Translations under genes and position numbers: made by a program
Shown here: positions 36,958-46,739 of the stretch, in pieces
Layout of the letters: the number at the start of each line of letters is the position of its first letter
How positions within the stretch are numbered: position 1 is the first letter of the stretch
Notes under the pieces: model-generated
What the model was told of the DNA's origin: nothing
The model's database searches: none
What the model saw: only the letters and a program-made list of their open reading frames with translations
Assembly: GCA_017399915.1 (NCBI GenBank)
Contig: JAFQAS010000014.1
Span: 62,001 to 126,000 of the forward strand
Source of the DNA: Muribaculaceae bacterium
GTDB lineage: Bacteria; Bacteroidota; Bacteroidia; Bacteroidales; Muribaculaceae
Reading direction: 5' to 3'
DNA: 64,000 nucleotides

Positions 36958-39501
36958 TTATTTTACAATTAATTTCATTGTAGTTGTGCCGGTTTCGGTT
37001 TCAACTTTCACTAAATATATTCCCGATGAAAGAGCCGATGCCTCTACAGTGACATTATTGTCGTTGCATTTTTGTGCAATAACTTTTGCTCCGGTAGCCG
37101 AATAAACTTCAACCCCTTTTATCGCTTTTGATGACGACACTGTAAACGAGCCTCCTTCAACAGGGTTAGGATAAATCTTCACTCCACTACCCTCGCCTAT
37201 GGTAATGCTTTCAACCAATGATACATAGTTGTTGTACTCTGCACTCAATTCCGTAATTTTGATTGATTGTTCACCCTTGTTGGCAGTATTTGCTTCGATT
37301 GAGAAACGGAGATACTGCATTGTGATAGGATAGTTAATCAAATCGGCGGGATCACCAAGTGACGAAATAGGTATTTCTACTCGGTGTGTTGTGCCGGCGG
37401 CAAACACATCGCCCGATGTTGGAGCCACTTCCACGGTATTTACCTTCACATGTTGTGGTGTGCGCAAGTCAATCAATAGGCTTGAGATATTGATTGATGG
37501 AGTGAATTCAATCCACAATTTGTCGGGTAGACTATAATATTGCACTGCTTTGACCATTTGAATATATGGAGCACGTGGAGAGCCATAGGTAAATGATAGT
37601 GTACCATCTTCGGCAAGCGCACCCTTGGTTATACCCGATGATGCTTTCACAGTCCAACCGGTCATATCGCTTGCTGCCATAATCGGTGCATTTGCTATCT
37701 CAACAGTCACATTTGTTGTATCAACAAAGTCGCCAATCTTACCAACGACCATTGATTTACCTTCCTTCAATCCGCGAAGCACACCGGCTTCATCGATTGA
37801 GATTACATCTTCATTTTCAATCGTCCACTGAATTGCAGCAGGATTGTAGGTATATATCTCATCGCCTATCGAAGCGGTCACTTCCATAGCATATTCGCGA
37901 GTGGCATCAATGAGGATAGGTTTGATGCGGATCGCAAGTTCCGATGAAACCACTTTCATTGTTTTTGACACACTCACACCATTGTATGTCGCTGTCAATG
38001 GACCTTCGGCAGCAGCTCCACCTGCAGTAAATTCAGTGCCGTTGCATGTGCCGAGTGAGGCATCACAACTCAATGTATAGCCCTTGAAGTCATCATCAAC
38101 CACATCACCATATTGGTTATATGCAATGATTGTGGGCGAATAAGTTGCATATGTGGGGGCTTGCAATTTAAGGTCTTTAAACTCAAGGCGAGTAATTGTT
38201 TCATCTTTGGGAGCGATCGAATAGAGGAACCAACCATTAGCCACCGAGCGAGGCGTTCCTTCGGTTGTTTTGTTGATTACCTTGCCTTCAATCATCATTT
38301 GAGCCGAACCACCGGCATCTACGTTACAAAGATTGGCACAGCCATAGTGGCGTGCAATCTGACACATCACGCGGGTGTTACACCCTGCCGAAGTGCCATA
38401 AACGGGGTCGGTTGATTTATCGATTACGATGACATAAAGCGTGCGGCCATCGGCACTTGAGCCATAGGCGCAGCGTGAATACACTTGAGAGTTGTAGGTT
38501 TCGTCATCGTTGCGACCGGTCATTTCGCCATTGGTCATCACGATAGCGTTACCACCGATAAGTTGCTCAATAACGGGTGTCACACCGCCGGCAGTTGACC
38601 AGCCATAGTTGATTGTCACTTGGTCGCCTGCTACGAGTTTGGCAAGAGCATCTTTTTGCGCACCACGCCCCACAATGCATAGGTCATAATCGCCAAGAGT
38701 ACCTGTGCCGGCATTGGTTTTCACCTCGCCCACAGTGCAAGTCATTGGCTCTCCTGCCATCCATCGTTGTCCCTCGTTGATAGTGAGATAAACCTCGGTG
38801 GCCACACCTTCAACTATGCGAAAATGCTTAATGCCATTATCATCTTTATATTGATTGGCAGGCATAAATGCCTTTGCACGGCCATAATAACTATTATACA
38901 ACCCTATCTCATTTTCGCGTACAATCTTATTGGCTTGAATGATTTCGGGACTGCCTATTTTTTCGTTAATAACATAACCCTTATAGTTCATCGACTCGAT
39001 ATAAAGATTTTTAGAGGCATCAACGGCAATCACACCGGTGCGAGCAGGGCCACCGTCCCATTGGTCGGAATAAGCATTTGTTTCAGTGATAATCTGACCA
39101 TTGCGAAGGTTGCCGTTATAAGTTGCACCTATCAACAAGTCGCTATGTGGTTGTTGCGACGACACACACCAGAAGTTACCATTAGCCCCGGCGATAGGAC
39201 GTTTTTCGTCGCTCATATAGCGATTATATGCCGTAGCGAGTTTTTCGGTTTTATAAAGAGTTTCCGATGCTTGGAATGTTTCGATGCGATTATATTTATT
39301 ATTCATATCCATTTGCAATATATTCACATTCAATGGATATGCAGGAATACGGAGTCGGTAATGGTGTATCCCCGGACCAATATCTTGACTTTCAATCACA
39401 TCTACATGATAATTCACATCATTGATAAGAATGGTATCAACTTGAGCCGATGCCACGAGCCCCATAGCGAGGAGCATCATAGAGAGTATTCGTTTTCTCA
39501 T
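36958..39501 (-). CDS. T9SS-secreted phosphodiester-glycosidase (NAGPA-like) protein, copy B
   Basis: 847 residues, same architecture as copy A from signal peptide to T9SS domain, with all NAGPA motifs present (AGANGNFWCVSS, IGGNAIVMTNG, NVDAGGSAQMMIEGKV). The C-terminal third, from about residue 610, is almost the same as in copy A at DNA level as well as protein level (for example 37455-37500 against 34905-34950), while the N-terminal halves differ much more. This suggests gene conversion or a shared, exchangeable C-terminal module. It is the first gene of the pair and has its own promoter. Confidence 0.8.
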   Translation of the reverse strand: MRKRILSMMLLAMGLVASAQVDTILINDVNYHVDVIESQDIGPGIHHYRLRIPAYPLNVNILQMDMNNKYNRIETFQASETLYKTEKLATAYNRYMSDEKRPIAGANGNFWCVSSQQPHSDLLIGATYNGNLRNGQIITETNAYSDQWDGGPARTGVIAVDASKNLYIESMNYKGYVINEKIGSPEIIQANKIVRENEIGLYNSYYGRAKAFMPANQYKDDNGIKHFRIVEGVATEVYLTINEGQRWMAGEPMTCTVGEVKTNAGTGTLGDYDLCIVGRGAQKDALAKLVAGDQVTINYGWSTAGGVTPVIEQLIGGNAIVMTNGEMTGRNDDETYNSQVYSRCAYGSSADGRTLYVIVIDKSTDPVYGTSAGCNTRVMCQIARHYGCANLCNVDAGGSAQMMIEGKVINKTTEGTPRSVANGWFLYSIAPKDETITRLEFKDLKLQAPTYATYSPTIIAYNQYGDVVDDDFKGYTLSCDASLGTCNGTEFTAGGAAAEGPLTATYNGVSVSKTMKVVSSELAIRIKPILIDATREYAMEVTASIGDEIYTYNPAAIQWTIENEDVISIDEAGVLRGLKEGKSMVVGKIGDFVDTTNVTVEIANAPIMAASDMTGWTVKASSGITKGALAEDGTLSFTYGSPRAPYIQMVKAVQYYSLPDKLWIEFTPSINISSLLIDLRTPQHVKVNTVEVAPTSGDVFAAGTTHRVEIPISSLGDPADLINYPITMQYLRFSIEANTANKGEQSIKITELSAEYNNYVSLVESITIGEGSGVKIYPNPVEGGSFTVSSSKAIKGVEVYSATGAKVIAQKCNDNNVTVEASALSSGIYLVKVETETGTTTMKLIVK

Positions 39502-39527
39502 ATATGGTAAAGTTTTAGGTTATTTTA

Positions 39528-39535
39528 CAAAGATA
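39528..39535 (-). promoter_or_regulatory. -7 element of the phosphodiester-glycosidase pair
   Basis: TATCTTTG on the minus strand, 26 bases before the ATG at 39501. No clear TTTG at -33. The rest of the gap up to 39739 shows nothing I can name. Confidence 0.5.
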
Positions 39536-39739
39536 GCATTTTTAATTGAAAAGAAAAATGTATGATGTAATATTTTTCAAAAACTTCACACACATACATT
39601 GCTTATCTCAAAATAATAGACCCTCCTACTCTACGCCAATAATCACCCACATTGCCTGTTAGCAATCGCACAATAGTATCAACAACCCTCGAGGCTCTCA
39701 ATTGCTCCGGGTGGGTTTTGGCGAGCTAACGGTTCTCAA

Positions 39740-40432
39740 TTATTTCACAGCCCTTACTGAATAACCAGCATATCGTATAGACGCTCCATGTTGATAATTG
39801 TGGCCATTTCCTAAACGTGCACTCCATGATGTTATTCCGTGTCCGCCAGTTGCAAGTATTGAGGTCCAATACCAACCCATCATATCTTGCAAATTCACAT
39901 CCTCTTCACCAAACTTCTCTCCTGCATATGGCAAAAATATACTCACCCCATTGGGTCCAGTAACCTTTTCGCCACGCACACCCTTATATTCAAAGTATTG
40001 CCAGGTACATAAGGCGTACAACTCACTAAATTCGGCCAAGGTGGGCATTCTCCATGAATCGCCCCATTTTTGAGTTGCCACATCATATTGTGTACCGCTA
40101 ATATTATCACCTATATGAGCATACTCTCCATTATTCCAATATCCACTATTATCATAATCGGTCCAAAATGCATAGGTATTACAATCATAGCAATCTTTTT
40201 CTTCGATTTCACCCCATGCATAATATCCGCCATAGCCTTCGGGAGATGTTGCGCCGATATTCCATCCTGCCCATTTCACCGACAAGCCCAAATCAACCTC
40301 TTGGTCGATACATATACCATATTCATCAATCGTAGGCTCATATTTCACAACAGGCTCATCCTCTTCACCACACGACACCATCATCAATGTCATTGCCACA
40401 CATGCGATTACACTCAAAATATTATTTTTCAT
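39740..40432 (-). CDS. Lipoprotein with a FISUMP/DUF1566-like domain
   Basis: 230 residues from the ATG at 40432; the upstream ATG at 40450 would leave only about 4 bases of leader after the predicted promoter. Lipobox MVSC, followed by GEEDEP. The body (VDLGLSVKWAGWNIGATSPE, YYAWGE, WRMPTLAEFSELYALC, YWTS, GYSVRAVK) is the Fib_succ_major/FISUMP-type domain common in surface lipoproteins of Bacteroidales; the fold is related to C-type-lectin-like or formylglycine-type domains. Function unknown. It is a single gene with its own promoter. Confidence 0.8.
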   Translation of the reverse strand: MKNNILSVIACVAMTLMMVSCGEEDEPVVKYEPTIDEYGICIDQEVDLGLSVKWAGWNIGATSPEGYGGYYAWGEIEEKDCYDCNTYAFWTDYDNSGYWNNGEYAHIGDNISGTQYDVATQKWGDSWRMPTLAEFSELYALCTWQYFEYKGVRGEKVTGPNGVSIFLPYAGEKFGEEDVNLQDMMGWYWTSILATGGHGITSWSARLGNGHNYQHGASIRYAGYSVRAVK

Positions 40433-40460
40433 ATCTACTAATCTTTGCATTTACATTTGA

Positions 40461-40492
40461 CAAATATATTAATTATTTCACAATAAAACAAA
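40461..40492 (-). promoter_or_regulatory. Promoter of the FISUMP-like lipoprotein
   Basis: TTTG (40489-40492), 20 bases, TATATTTG (40461-40468) on the minus strand, both elements complete. It supports the start at 40432. Confidence 0.65.
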
Positions 40493-40499
40493 GGGACTG

Positions 40500-40850
40500 C
40501 TATATTGTTAAATGCTAAAGAAGCTCTCCCTCTGAAATTTGCGAAGAAAATTTTAGGGGGAACAATGGTGCAAATGAGGACCCTAACTCTCCTCCTACCA
40601 CGTAGTGGATAGGAGGAACAATGGAGCCAATGAGAGCAATATATCAAGTTTACTTGATTATTGACGAGTGCAGCCCATTGAAGACATAGTCAGTACGGCG
40701 AAGCTGGGAGGTGGTTAAATTAATGCAGAGTGCGGAATTTTTGATTATGCATTATGAATTCCCCTGACCACCTCGGCTCGTTGAGCCACTCCTCCTATTT
40801 TTCTGCGAAAAACAAGAGGAGAATTGCCCCCCTTTTCTCCTAACTACTAC
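40500..40850. repeat. Non-coding patch of short inverted repeats
   Basis: No gene is seen from 40500 to 40850. The stretch contains a hairpin at 40590-40617 (TCCTCCTACCAC with its complement plus one extra A), a GAGGTGGT/ACCACCTC inverted pair (40709-40716 and 40767-40774), the hairpin GGCTCGTTGAGCC (40775-40787), and a 16-base word also found in the murK-murQ gap. It looks like a decayed intergenic repeat or a pile of small mobile repeats. Confidence 0.4.
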
Positions 40851-40886
40851 AAAAAAGCGACGGCTCCCGGTGATGGAAGCCGTCGC
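40851..40886 (-). terminator. Terminator of the nuo-atp operon
   Basis: GCGACGGCT (40857-40865) pairs with AGCCGTCGC (40878-40886); the minus strand then has six T residues. It follows nuoN by 24 bases. Confidence 0.88.
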
Positions 40887-40910
40887 ATATATGAATTATG
40901 AGAAATTCGA

Positions 40911-42386
40911 TTAGAAGAGGTTGGCGAGGAGTGAAGTGCCGTCGGTGAGGTCGAGAAGTGAGTTGTAAACACAACTTACGATACCAAGGGCGATGATACC
41001 TGCCACACAAATCCACATTGCCACACGTTCAGAGCATGCCGATTTGAAGTTTGCAATCTTACATTCATCTTGGTGGATAAACATTGCTTTCACTACAAGG
41101 AGATAGTAGTAGAGTGAAATGATAGTGTTAATCAACGCAATCAACACGAGCACATAGATAGCGATGCTACCTTGTTCGATGGCTCCTGTGAAGATGAAGA
41201 ATTTGCTGAAGAAACCTGCAAATGGAGGGATACCTGCCAATGAGAACATTGCAAGCATCATAGTGAACGACAAGCGTGGATTGGTTTTGTATAATCCTTT
41301 GTAATCGTCCATGCTCACCATGCCGGTGTTGTTTTCAATGGCTTGAATCACACCAAAGGCAGCGAGGTTAGAGAAGATATACACGAGGATATAATACATC
41401 AATGATGAAACACCTGTTGCAGTCATTGCAATCACACCAAGCATGATATAACCGGCTTGTGACACTGATGAGAATGCCAAGAAGCGTTTCATGTTGCGTT
41501 GGCGAATAGCAAAGAGGTTACCGATAGTGATGGTGAGGATAATCAACGCATAGAGCATCCATTCCCACACTTGTGAGTAAACTGTGCCAAACACTTGTGC
41601 CATAATCACCAAGAATGCAAATGCAGCAGCACCTTTAGAGATTACCGATAGATAAGAAGTAACCGATGTGGGTGCGCCTTGGTAAACGTCGGCAGTCCAC
41701 AAGTGGAATGGTACCAATGAAAGTTTGAAACCGATACCTGCAATCACAAATGTAACGGCTACGATGAGCATCACACCTTGTTCGGCAGCGATTTTGGCTG
41801 CGATAGCATCAAAATAGAGTGAACCGGTGAGGGCATACACAAATGACAAGCCCATCAAGAACACTGCCGATGAGAATACTGCAGTGAGGATATATTTGAT
41901 AGCGGCTTCGTGGCTTTCAACACGTTTTTTGTCGAAGGCAACCATTGCAGCCAATGGCAATGATGCTGCTTCAAGACCGATAACGAAGAGAAGGAAGTGA
42001 CGAGCCGAAATCATCAAGTACATACCAAACAATGTAACGAGCAATAATTCGTAGAATTCACCACGGCGAATAACTTGATCTTCGCTGTTGGCCCATTTCA
42101 TTGATTGAATGAGAACGATAAACACACCTATGTTGAGAATGTTTTTGATGGCTACCACGATTGCCGAGGTGTTATACATTCCGGCAAAAGCATCGGTGGC
42201 ACATGCTCCATTCAAACATGGGCAGAAGAATCCATAAAGAGTAAAAACTCCAAACAACATTGTTGTTATGCCTGCAAGCGCACCTTGTGACTTTTTAGGC
42301 ATAAAGGCATCATAGAAGAAGACAAATAGAAATATGACTAACAATCCTATTTCTTGCTTCATTGCTAAAAATTGTGAGTAATCCAT
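40911..42386 (-). CDS. nuoN: NADH-quinone oxidoreductase subunit N
   Basis: 491 residues, about 13-14 membrane segments. It belongs to the antiporter-like proton-pumping family: KRVESHEAAIKYILTAVFSSAVFLMG, SLVPFHLWTADVYQGAPTSVTSYLSVISKGAA and the later KRFLAFSSVSQAGYIMLG blocks are standard for NuoN. The pump-lysine and glutamate positions appear kept. It is the last gene of the array, 12 bases after nuoM, and is followed by the operon terminator. Confidence 0.93.
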   Translation of the reverse strand: MDYSQFLAMKQEIGLLVIFLFVFFYDAFMPKKSQGALAGITTMLFGVFTLYGFFCPCLNGACATDAFAGMYNTSAIVVAIKNILNIGVFIVLIQSMKWANSEDQVIRRGEFYELLLVTLFGMYLMISARHFLLFVIGLEAASLPLAAMVAFDKKRVESHEAAIKYILTAVFSSAVFLMGLSFVYALTGSLYFDAIAAKIAAEQGVMLIVAVTFVIAGIGFKLSLVPFHLWTADVYQGAPTSVTSYLSVISKGAAAFAFLVIMAQVFGTVYSQVWEWMLYALIILTITIGNLFAIRQRNMKRFLAFSSVSQAGYIMLGVIAMTATGVSSLMYYILVYIFSNLAAFGVIQAIENNTGMVSMDDYKGLYKTNPRLSFTMMLAMFSLAGIPPFAGFFSKFFIFTGAIEQGSIAIYVLVLIALINTIISLYYYLLVVKAMFIHQDECKIANFKSACSERVAMWICVAGIIALGIVSCVYNSLLDLTDGTSLLANLF

Positions 42387-42398
42387 TTCTACTTAATC

Positions 42399-43922
42399 TT
42401 ATTTAATTAAACCTAATACTGTAAAAAATTCGGGATCGAATGTGAATTTAATCAAGTCGCTAAAGAAGTTGGGGAAGCAACCGATTGCAGCCACACACAC
42501 GATGAGAGTGATAGCCGAGAAGCGTTCCCACCATGTAGCGTCGGTCAATTTCAAGTGATGTTCGTCTTGAACAGGGCCAAAGAGTAACTTGCCCACCACG
42601 CGGAGGATATACACCGCTGTGATTACGATTGAACAACATGCCACGATAGTGAATACTCGGTGGAACATATCGGTGTGTTGGAATGAACCGACGAAGATTG
42701 TCATTTCGGCTACGAAACCACTCAAGCCTGGAAGACCGAGCGATGCCATACCGGCAATAACGTAACATACAGCCAAGAATGGCATAATCTTCATCAAACC
42801 ACCCATCTCACGAATGTCGCGAGTGTGAGTACGTCCGTAAATCATACCGATAAGAGCGAAGAACAATGCTGTCATCAAACCGTGAGAGAGCATTTGCATG
42901 ATAGCACCTGTCATTGCAGTAGTGTTGAGCATCAAGATTGCAAACAACACAAGACCACAGTGGCTCACTGATGAATAAGCATTGATATATTTGAGGTCGG
43001 TTTGAACACATGCGCTAAATGCACCGTAAACAACCGAGATACCTGTAAGAATCAAGAAAATCCAAGCGAGTTCGTTAGCAGCTTCGGGCATGAGATACAT
43101 CGACACGCGGAAGCAACCATATCCCCCAAGTTTCATCAACACACCTGCGTGAAGCATTGACACTGCAGTAGGTGCTGAAGCGTGACCGTCGGGGCTCCAT
43201 GTGTGGAATGGGAACATTGCACCAAGAACACCGAAACCAACGAATGTCATAGGGAACAAGAATAATTGCCAATCATGTGGAATTGCACCCTTTTCAGCAA
43301 TTTCAACGATGTTCCATGTGAGTTGTTGACCTTCGGGAACTGAGTGGAAATAGATACCGATGAGACCAAGCATCAAAAATGCCGAACCACCCATCAACAT
43401 CAATGTCAACTTCATTGCCGAATATTCTTTGCGGCCTGTACCCCAAAGACCGATGAGAAGGTACATAGGGATAAGCGCAACTTCATAGAACATGAACATT
43501 GTGAAGAGGTCGATTGAGATAAAAAACCCAAACACACCTGTTGACAAAAGTATCAACCACAAGAAGAAATCCTTGGGTAGTGGATTGATTTTCCAAGAAG
43601 CAAACGAACCTGCAAACACGATAATCGCAGAAAGTAGAATCATTGCCACTGAAATACCGTCAACACCCACTGCAAGGTTGATATTGAGGTTTTCAAACCA
43701 GCACCAAGAATCGGTATAAAGCATTTGAGCAGTTTCACCTGCAGCACGGAGTGCAAGGTAATCTACCAATAGATATACCGAAAGGGCTACCAATAAAGTA
43801 GAACCAACAACAGCAACGGTGCGGATCTGCTTCATATTATCCTTTTGGCAGAGGAATAATCCGAGCAACATGAGCACCGGGATTATCACGAAATATAATA
43901 ATATATTTAATCCAAATAACAT
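42399..43922 (-). CDS. nuoM: NADH-quinone oxidoreductase subunit M
   Basis: 507 residues, about 14 membrane segments. Family blocks are clear: FFLWLILLSTGVFGFFISIDLFTMFMFYEVALIPMYLLIGLWG with the key Glu, FPFHTWSPDGHASAPTAVSMLHAGVLMKLGGYG, and KYINAYSSVSHCGLV. It is one of the three antiporter-like proton channels of complex I. It lies 33 bases after nuoL. Confidence 0.94.
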   Translation of the reverse strand: MLFGLNILLYFVIIPVLMLLGLFLCQKDNMKQIRTVAVVGSTLLVALSVYLLVDYLALRAAGETAQMLYTDSWCWFENLNINLAVGVDGISVAMILLSAIIVFAGSFASWKINPLPKDFFLWLILLSTGVFGFFISIDLFTMFMFYEVALIPMYLLIGLWGTGRKEYSAMKLTLMLMGGSAFLMLGLIGIYFHSVPEGQQLTWNIVEIAEKGAIPHDWQLFLFPMTFVGFGVLGAMFPFHTWSPDGHASAPTAVSMLHAGVLMKLGGYGCFRVSMYLMPEAANELAWIFLILTGISVVYGAFSACVQTDLKYINAYSSVSHCGLVLFAILMLNTTAMTGAIMQMLSHGLMTALFFALIGMIYGRTHTRDIREMGGLMKIMPFLAVCYVIAGMASLGLPGLSGFVAEMTIFVGSFQHTDMFHRVFTIVACCSIVITAVYILRVVGKLLFGPVQDEHHLKLTDATWWERFSAITLIVCVAAIGCFPNFFSDLIKFTFDPEFFTVLGLIK

Positions 43923-43955
43923 AATTTTCTATATTTTAGATTTGCACCATTGTTA

Positions 43956-45884
43956 TTAAATCACGAAAACGATCACTGCACCTGCAAGCAACAACGCGCC
44001 TACGAGGTAAACCCATACATATTGTTGTACACTACCCGATTGCAAACCTTTAATCTTTTCTGACGCATAATTTGTCATGGTAGCGAAACTATCCATTGTG
44101 CCGTCGATGATGTGACGGTCAAACCATGCGATAGGACGGCTCACGAGGTTGAAGATAATCTTGTGAGTAATGAAGATATAAAGTTCGTCGAAGTAGAAAC
44201 GATTGTAAGCAGCAGTCCACAAGCCCTTCATTGCATTCTTCATGCGAGTAGGAGTTGCATTTTCTTTGCGATACATCACTGTGGCAAGTGCGATTGCACA
44301 CACTGCGACAACGATACTTGTAGTGGCTACTGTCCAATCAAGATGGATAATATATTCATGTCCGTTCCATGTCACAAATTCTCCGAAAGGAATGAAACCT
44401 GCAACACATGAAATAGTAGCAAGAATAATCAATGGCAATGACATGGTCCAAGGTCCATCGTGTGGAGTGTGGTGACCATAATCAGGATTGTTCCACCAGA
44501 AGATGCGATAGTAAAGACGGAACATATAGAATGCTGTCAAACCGGCTACACCTGTCATCCAGATACCCCAAAGTGGGCTATTGTTGAATGCTGCTGTGAG
44601 GATTTCGTCCTTTGAGAAGAACCCTGCAAAAGGAGGAATACCTGCGATAGCAAGACAGCCAATGAGGAATGTGATGTGAGTGATAGGCATATATTTGCGA
44701 AGGCCACCCATTGCTGTGTAATCGTTTGAGTGAACTGCGTGAATCAATGCACCTGCACCCAAGAACAAGAGAGCCTTGAACATTGCGTGTGTAAACAAGT
44801 GGAACATTGATGCCATATATCCAAGACCTTCGTGGAAATCGGGACGTGCTACACCAAGTGAAACAACCATAAACGCGATTTGCGAAATAGTTGAGAACGC
44901 AAGTACGCGTTTGATATCAATTTGTGTACAAGCCACGATTGCTGCATAAAGAGCAGTCAACGCTCCCACTACGGTTACAATTTCTAATGCTGATTCTTGA
45001 ACAATGTAAACAGGGAACATACGAGCCACCAAGAACACACCGGCAACAACCATTGTAGCTGCGTGGATAAGAGCCGAAACAGGTGTTGGACCTTCCATCG
45101 CGTCGGGCAACCAAATGTGAAGTGGCATCATAGCCGATTTACCCATACCACCCATAAAGATGAGCACCAAGCCCCAAGTCAACACTGAACCTCCCATAAA
45201 CATTGTTCCGGCAGTGCTTGCAAATACACTTTGAGGATTAGATGTCATGGTTACAAAGTCGAATGTAGAGCTATAGAATGAGAGAATCAAGATACCAATC
45301 AAGAAGCCGAGGTCGGCAAAACGTGTAACGATAAACGCTTTCTTTGATGCTGCAACAGCCGATGGTTTAGTGTAGTAGAACCCAATCAAAAGATAAGATG
45401 ACGCACCCACAAGCTCCCAGAAGATATACATTTGGAAGATATTGGTAGCAACAACCAATCCCAACATTGAGAAACTAAACAATGAAAGGAACGCATAATA
45501 GCGTTGGAATCCTTTTTCGCCGTGCATATAACCAAGGCTATAAAGATGCACCATAAATGAGATTGTGGTAATAACCACAAGCATCATCGCTGAGATAGGA
45601 TCAAGAAGGAAACCGAGTTTGATAATCAATTTTTCGGTAAATTCCAACCAAGTATAGTCGAATACTGCATATTGCAAACGTTCACCGGCTGCATTGATAA
45701 ACAATTCGCTGCCGCTGAAGAAATATTGATATGCAGTGGTATAAGCAAGCACCAAGGCAGTACCCATACCCAATGTACCGAGCCAGCCTGCAAGCTTATG
45801 GCTCATCTTATTCCCAAATAGTCCTAATAATAGGAACATTCCTAAGGGAATAGCTAAAATCATTAAAGGCATTGTAATATCCAT
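43956..45884 (-). CDS. nuoL: NADH-quinone oxidoreductase subunit L
   Basis: 642 residues, the distal antiporter-like subunit with the long lateral helix. Recognised by FWELVGASSYLLIGFYY, MPLHIWLPDAMEGPTPVSALIHAATMVVAGVFLVARM and KRVLAFSTISQIAFMVVSLG. The C-terminal region after residue 540 contains the amphipathic helix and a last membrane segment. It follows nuoK after 5 bases. Confidence 0.94.
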   Translation of the reverse strand: MDITMPLMILAIPLGMFLLLGLFGNKMSHKLAGWLGTLGMGTALVLAYTTAYQYFFSGSELFINAAGERLQYAVFDYTWLEFTEKLIIKLGFLLDPISAMMLVVITTISFMVHLYSLGYMHGEKGFQRYYAFLSLFSFSMLGLVVATNIFQMYIFWELVGASSYLLIGFYYTKPSAVAASKKAFIVTRFADLGFLIGILILSFYSSTFDFVTMTSNPQSVFASTAGTMFMGGSVLTWGLVLIFMGGMGKSAMMPLHIWLPDAMEGPTPVSALIHAATMVVAGVFLVARMFPVYIVQESALEIVTVVGALTALYAAIVACTQIDIKRVLAFSTISQIAFMVVSLGVARPDFHEGLGYMASMFHLFTHAMFKALLFLGAGALIHAVHSNDYTAMGGLRKYMPITHITFLIGCLAIAGIPPFAGFFSKDEILTAAFNNSPLWGIWMTGVAGLTAFYMFRLYYRIFWWNNPDYGHHTPHDGPWTMSLPLIILATISCVAGFIPFGEFVTWNGHEYIIHLDWTVATTSIVVAVCAIALATVMYRKENATPTRMKNAMKGLWTAAYNRFYFDELYIFITHKIIFNLVSRPIAWFDRHIIDGTMDSFATMTNYASEKIKGLQSGSVQQYVWVYLVGALLLAGAVIVFVI

Positions 45885-45889
45885 AGCGC

Positions 45890-46201
45890 TTAAAATTTCA
45901 TTTCGTTAACGTCTTCAACATCGATGTTCTTAGCCACACGGAAAAGGTTGATGATGATTGCAATAGCCAAGGCTGTTTCGGCAGCTGCGATTGCAATAGC
46001 GAAGAGTGTGAAGAACATACCTTCCATCTGTCCGGGGAACAAGAAACGGTTAAAGACTACAAAGTTAATATCAACAGCATTGAGCATTAACTCAAGTGAG
46101 ATTAATATCGCAATCATGTTTTTACGGGTAATAAACCCATAAACACCACAGCAAAACATTATTAAGCTGGGAATAATATAATATAACATCGTAAGTTCCA
46201 T
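45890..46201 (-). CDS. nuoK: NADH-quinone oxidoreductase subunit K
   Basis: 103 residues, three membrane segments. MIAILISLELMLNAVDINFVVF carries the conserved membrane Glu, and a second Glu lies in AAAETALAIAII; both are in the proton path. It starts 6 bases after nuoJ. Confidence 0.93.
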   Translation of the reverse strand: MELTMLYYIIPSLIMFCCGVYGFITRKNMIAILISLELMLNAVDINFVVFNRFLFPGQMEGMFFTLFAIAIAAAETALAIAIIINLFRVAKNIDVEDVNEMKF

Positions 46202-46207
46202 AATCGA

Positions 46208-46723
46208 TTATCTTTTACGAGCGACAACGATGCCACCAATTATACATGCGAGTAATAACACACTGATTGCTTCAAAGGGCAATAAATATTGACCTGCACC
46301 CGATCCTAACAAATCGGTACCAAGATCCTCCATTGTGTAATCTTTCATTGGAGATAACTTAGTACACAAAGCGGTGCAACGGCTGAACAATGCATAACCG
46401 GCTACTACGAGAGTGCCAATGGCTGCTATCAACCCAAGTACATGCTTCTTTGAAGTAAGTTTTGCACTGTTGTCACCGGGACGGCTTGTCAACAAGATTG
46501 AGAAGACAAACAACACGACAATACCGCCTGCGTAAACGGCTATTTGCACTGCGCCCAAGAATTCATAATCCAATTGGAAATAAATTCCGGCAGTGGCAAA
46601 AAGCGTAAACAACAAGAATGTTGCCGAACGCAAAATTTTGCGAGTGGTGACAGTCAGTACCGAAAAGACGATAATCGACAACACGATTATGCCTAACATA
46701 ATGATACTTCCTACTAATTCCAT
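46208..46723 (-). CDS. nuoJ: NADH-quinone oxidoreductase subunit J
   Basis: 171 residues, five membrane segments. The third-helix signature LGAVQIAVYAGGIVVLFVFSILLTSR is typical of NuoJ/ND6. It couples the quinone site to the pump arm. It starts 16 bases after nuoI. Confidence 0.92.
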   Translation of the reverse strand: MELVGSIIMLGIIVLSIIVFSVLTVTTRKILRSATFLLFTLFATAGIYFQLDYEFLGAVQIAVYAGGIVVLFVFSILLTSRPGDNSAKLTSKKHVLGLIAAIGTLVVAGYALFSRCTALCTKLSPMKDYTMEDLGTDLLGSGAGQYLLPFEAISVLLLACIIGGIVVARKR

Positions 46724-46739
46724 ATATTGTTTTTAATTT

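Noticed and set aside
38767..39510. Long plus-strand frame opposite the NAGPA-like copy B
   Set aside because: It lies wholly antisense to a gene with clear motifs, and its product resembles no protein.
39536..39739. Possible small gene or RNA between the lipoprotein and the NAGPA pair
   Set aside because: No frame, hairpin with T-run or promoter could be supported.
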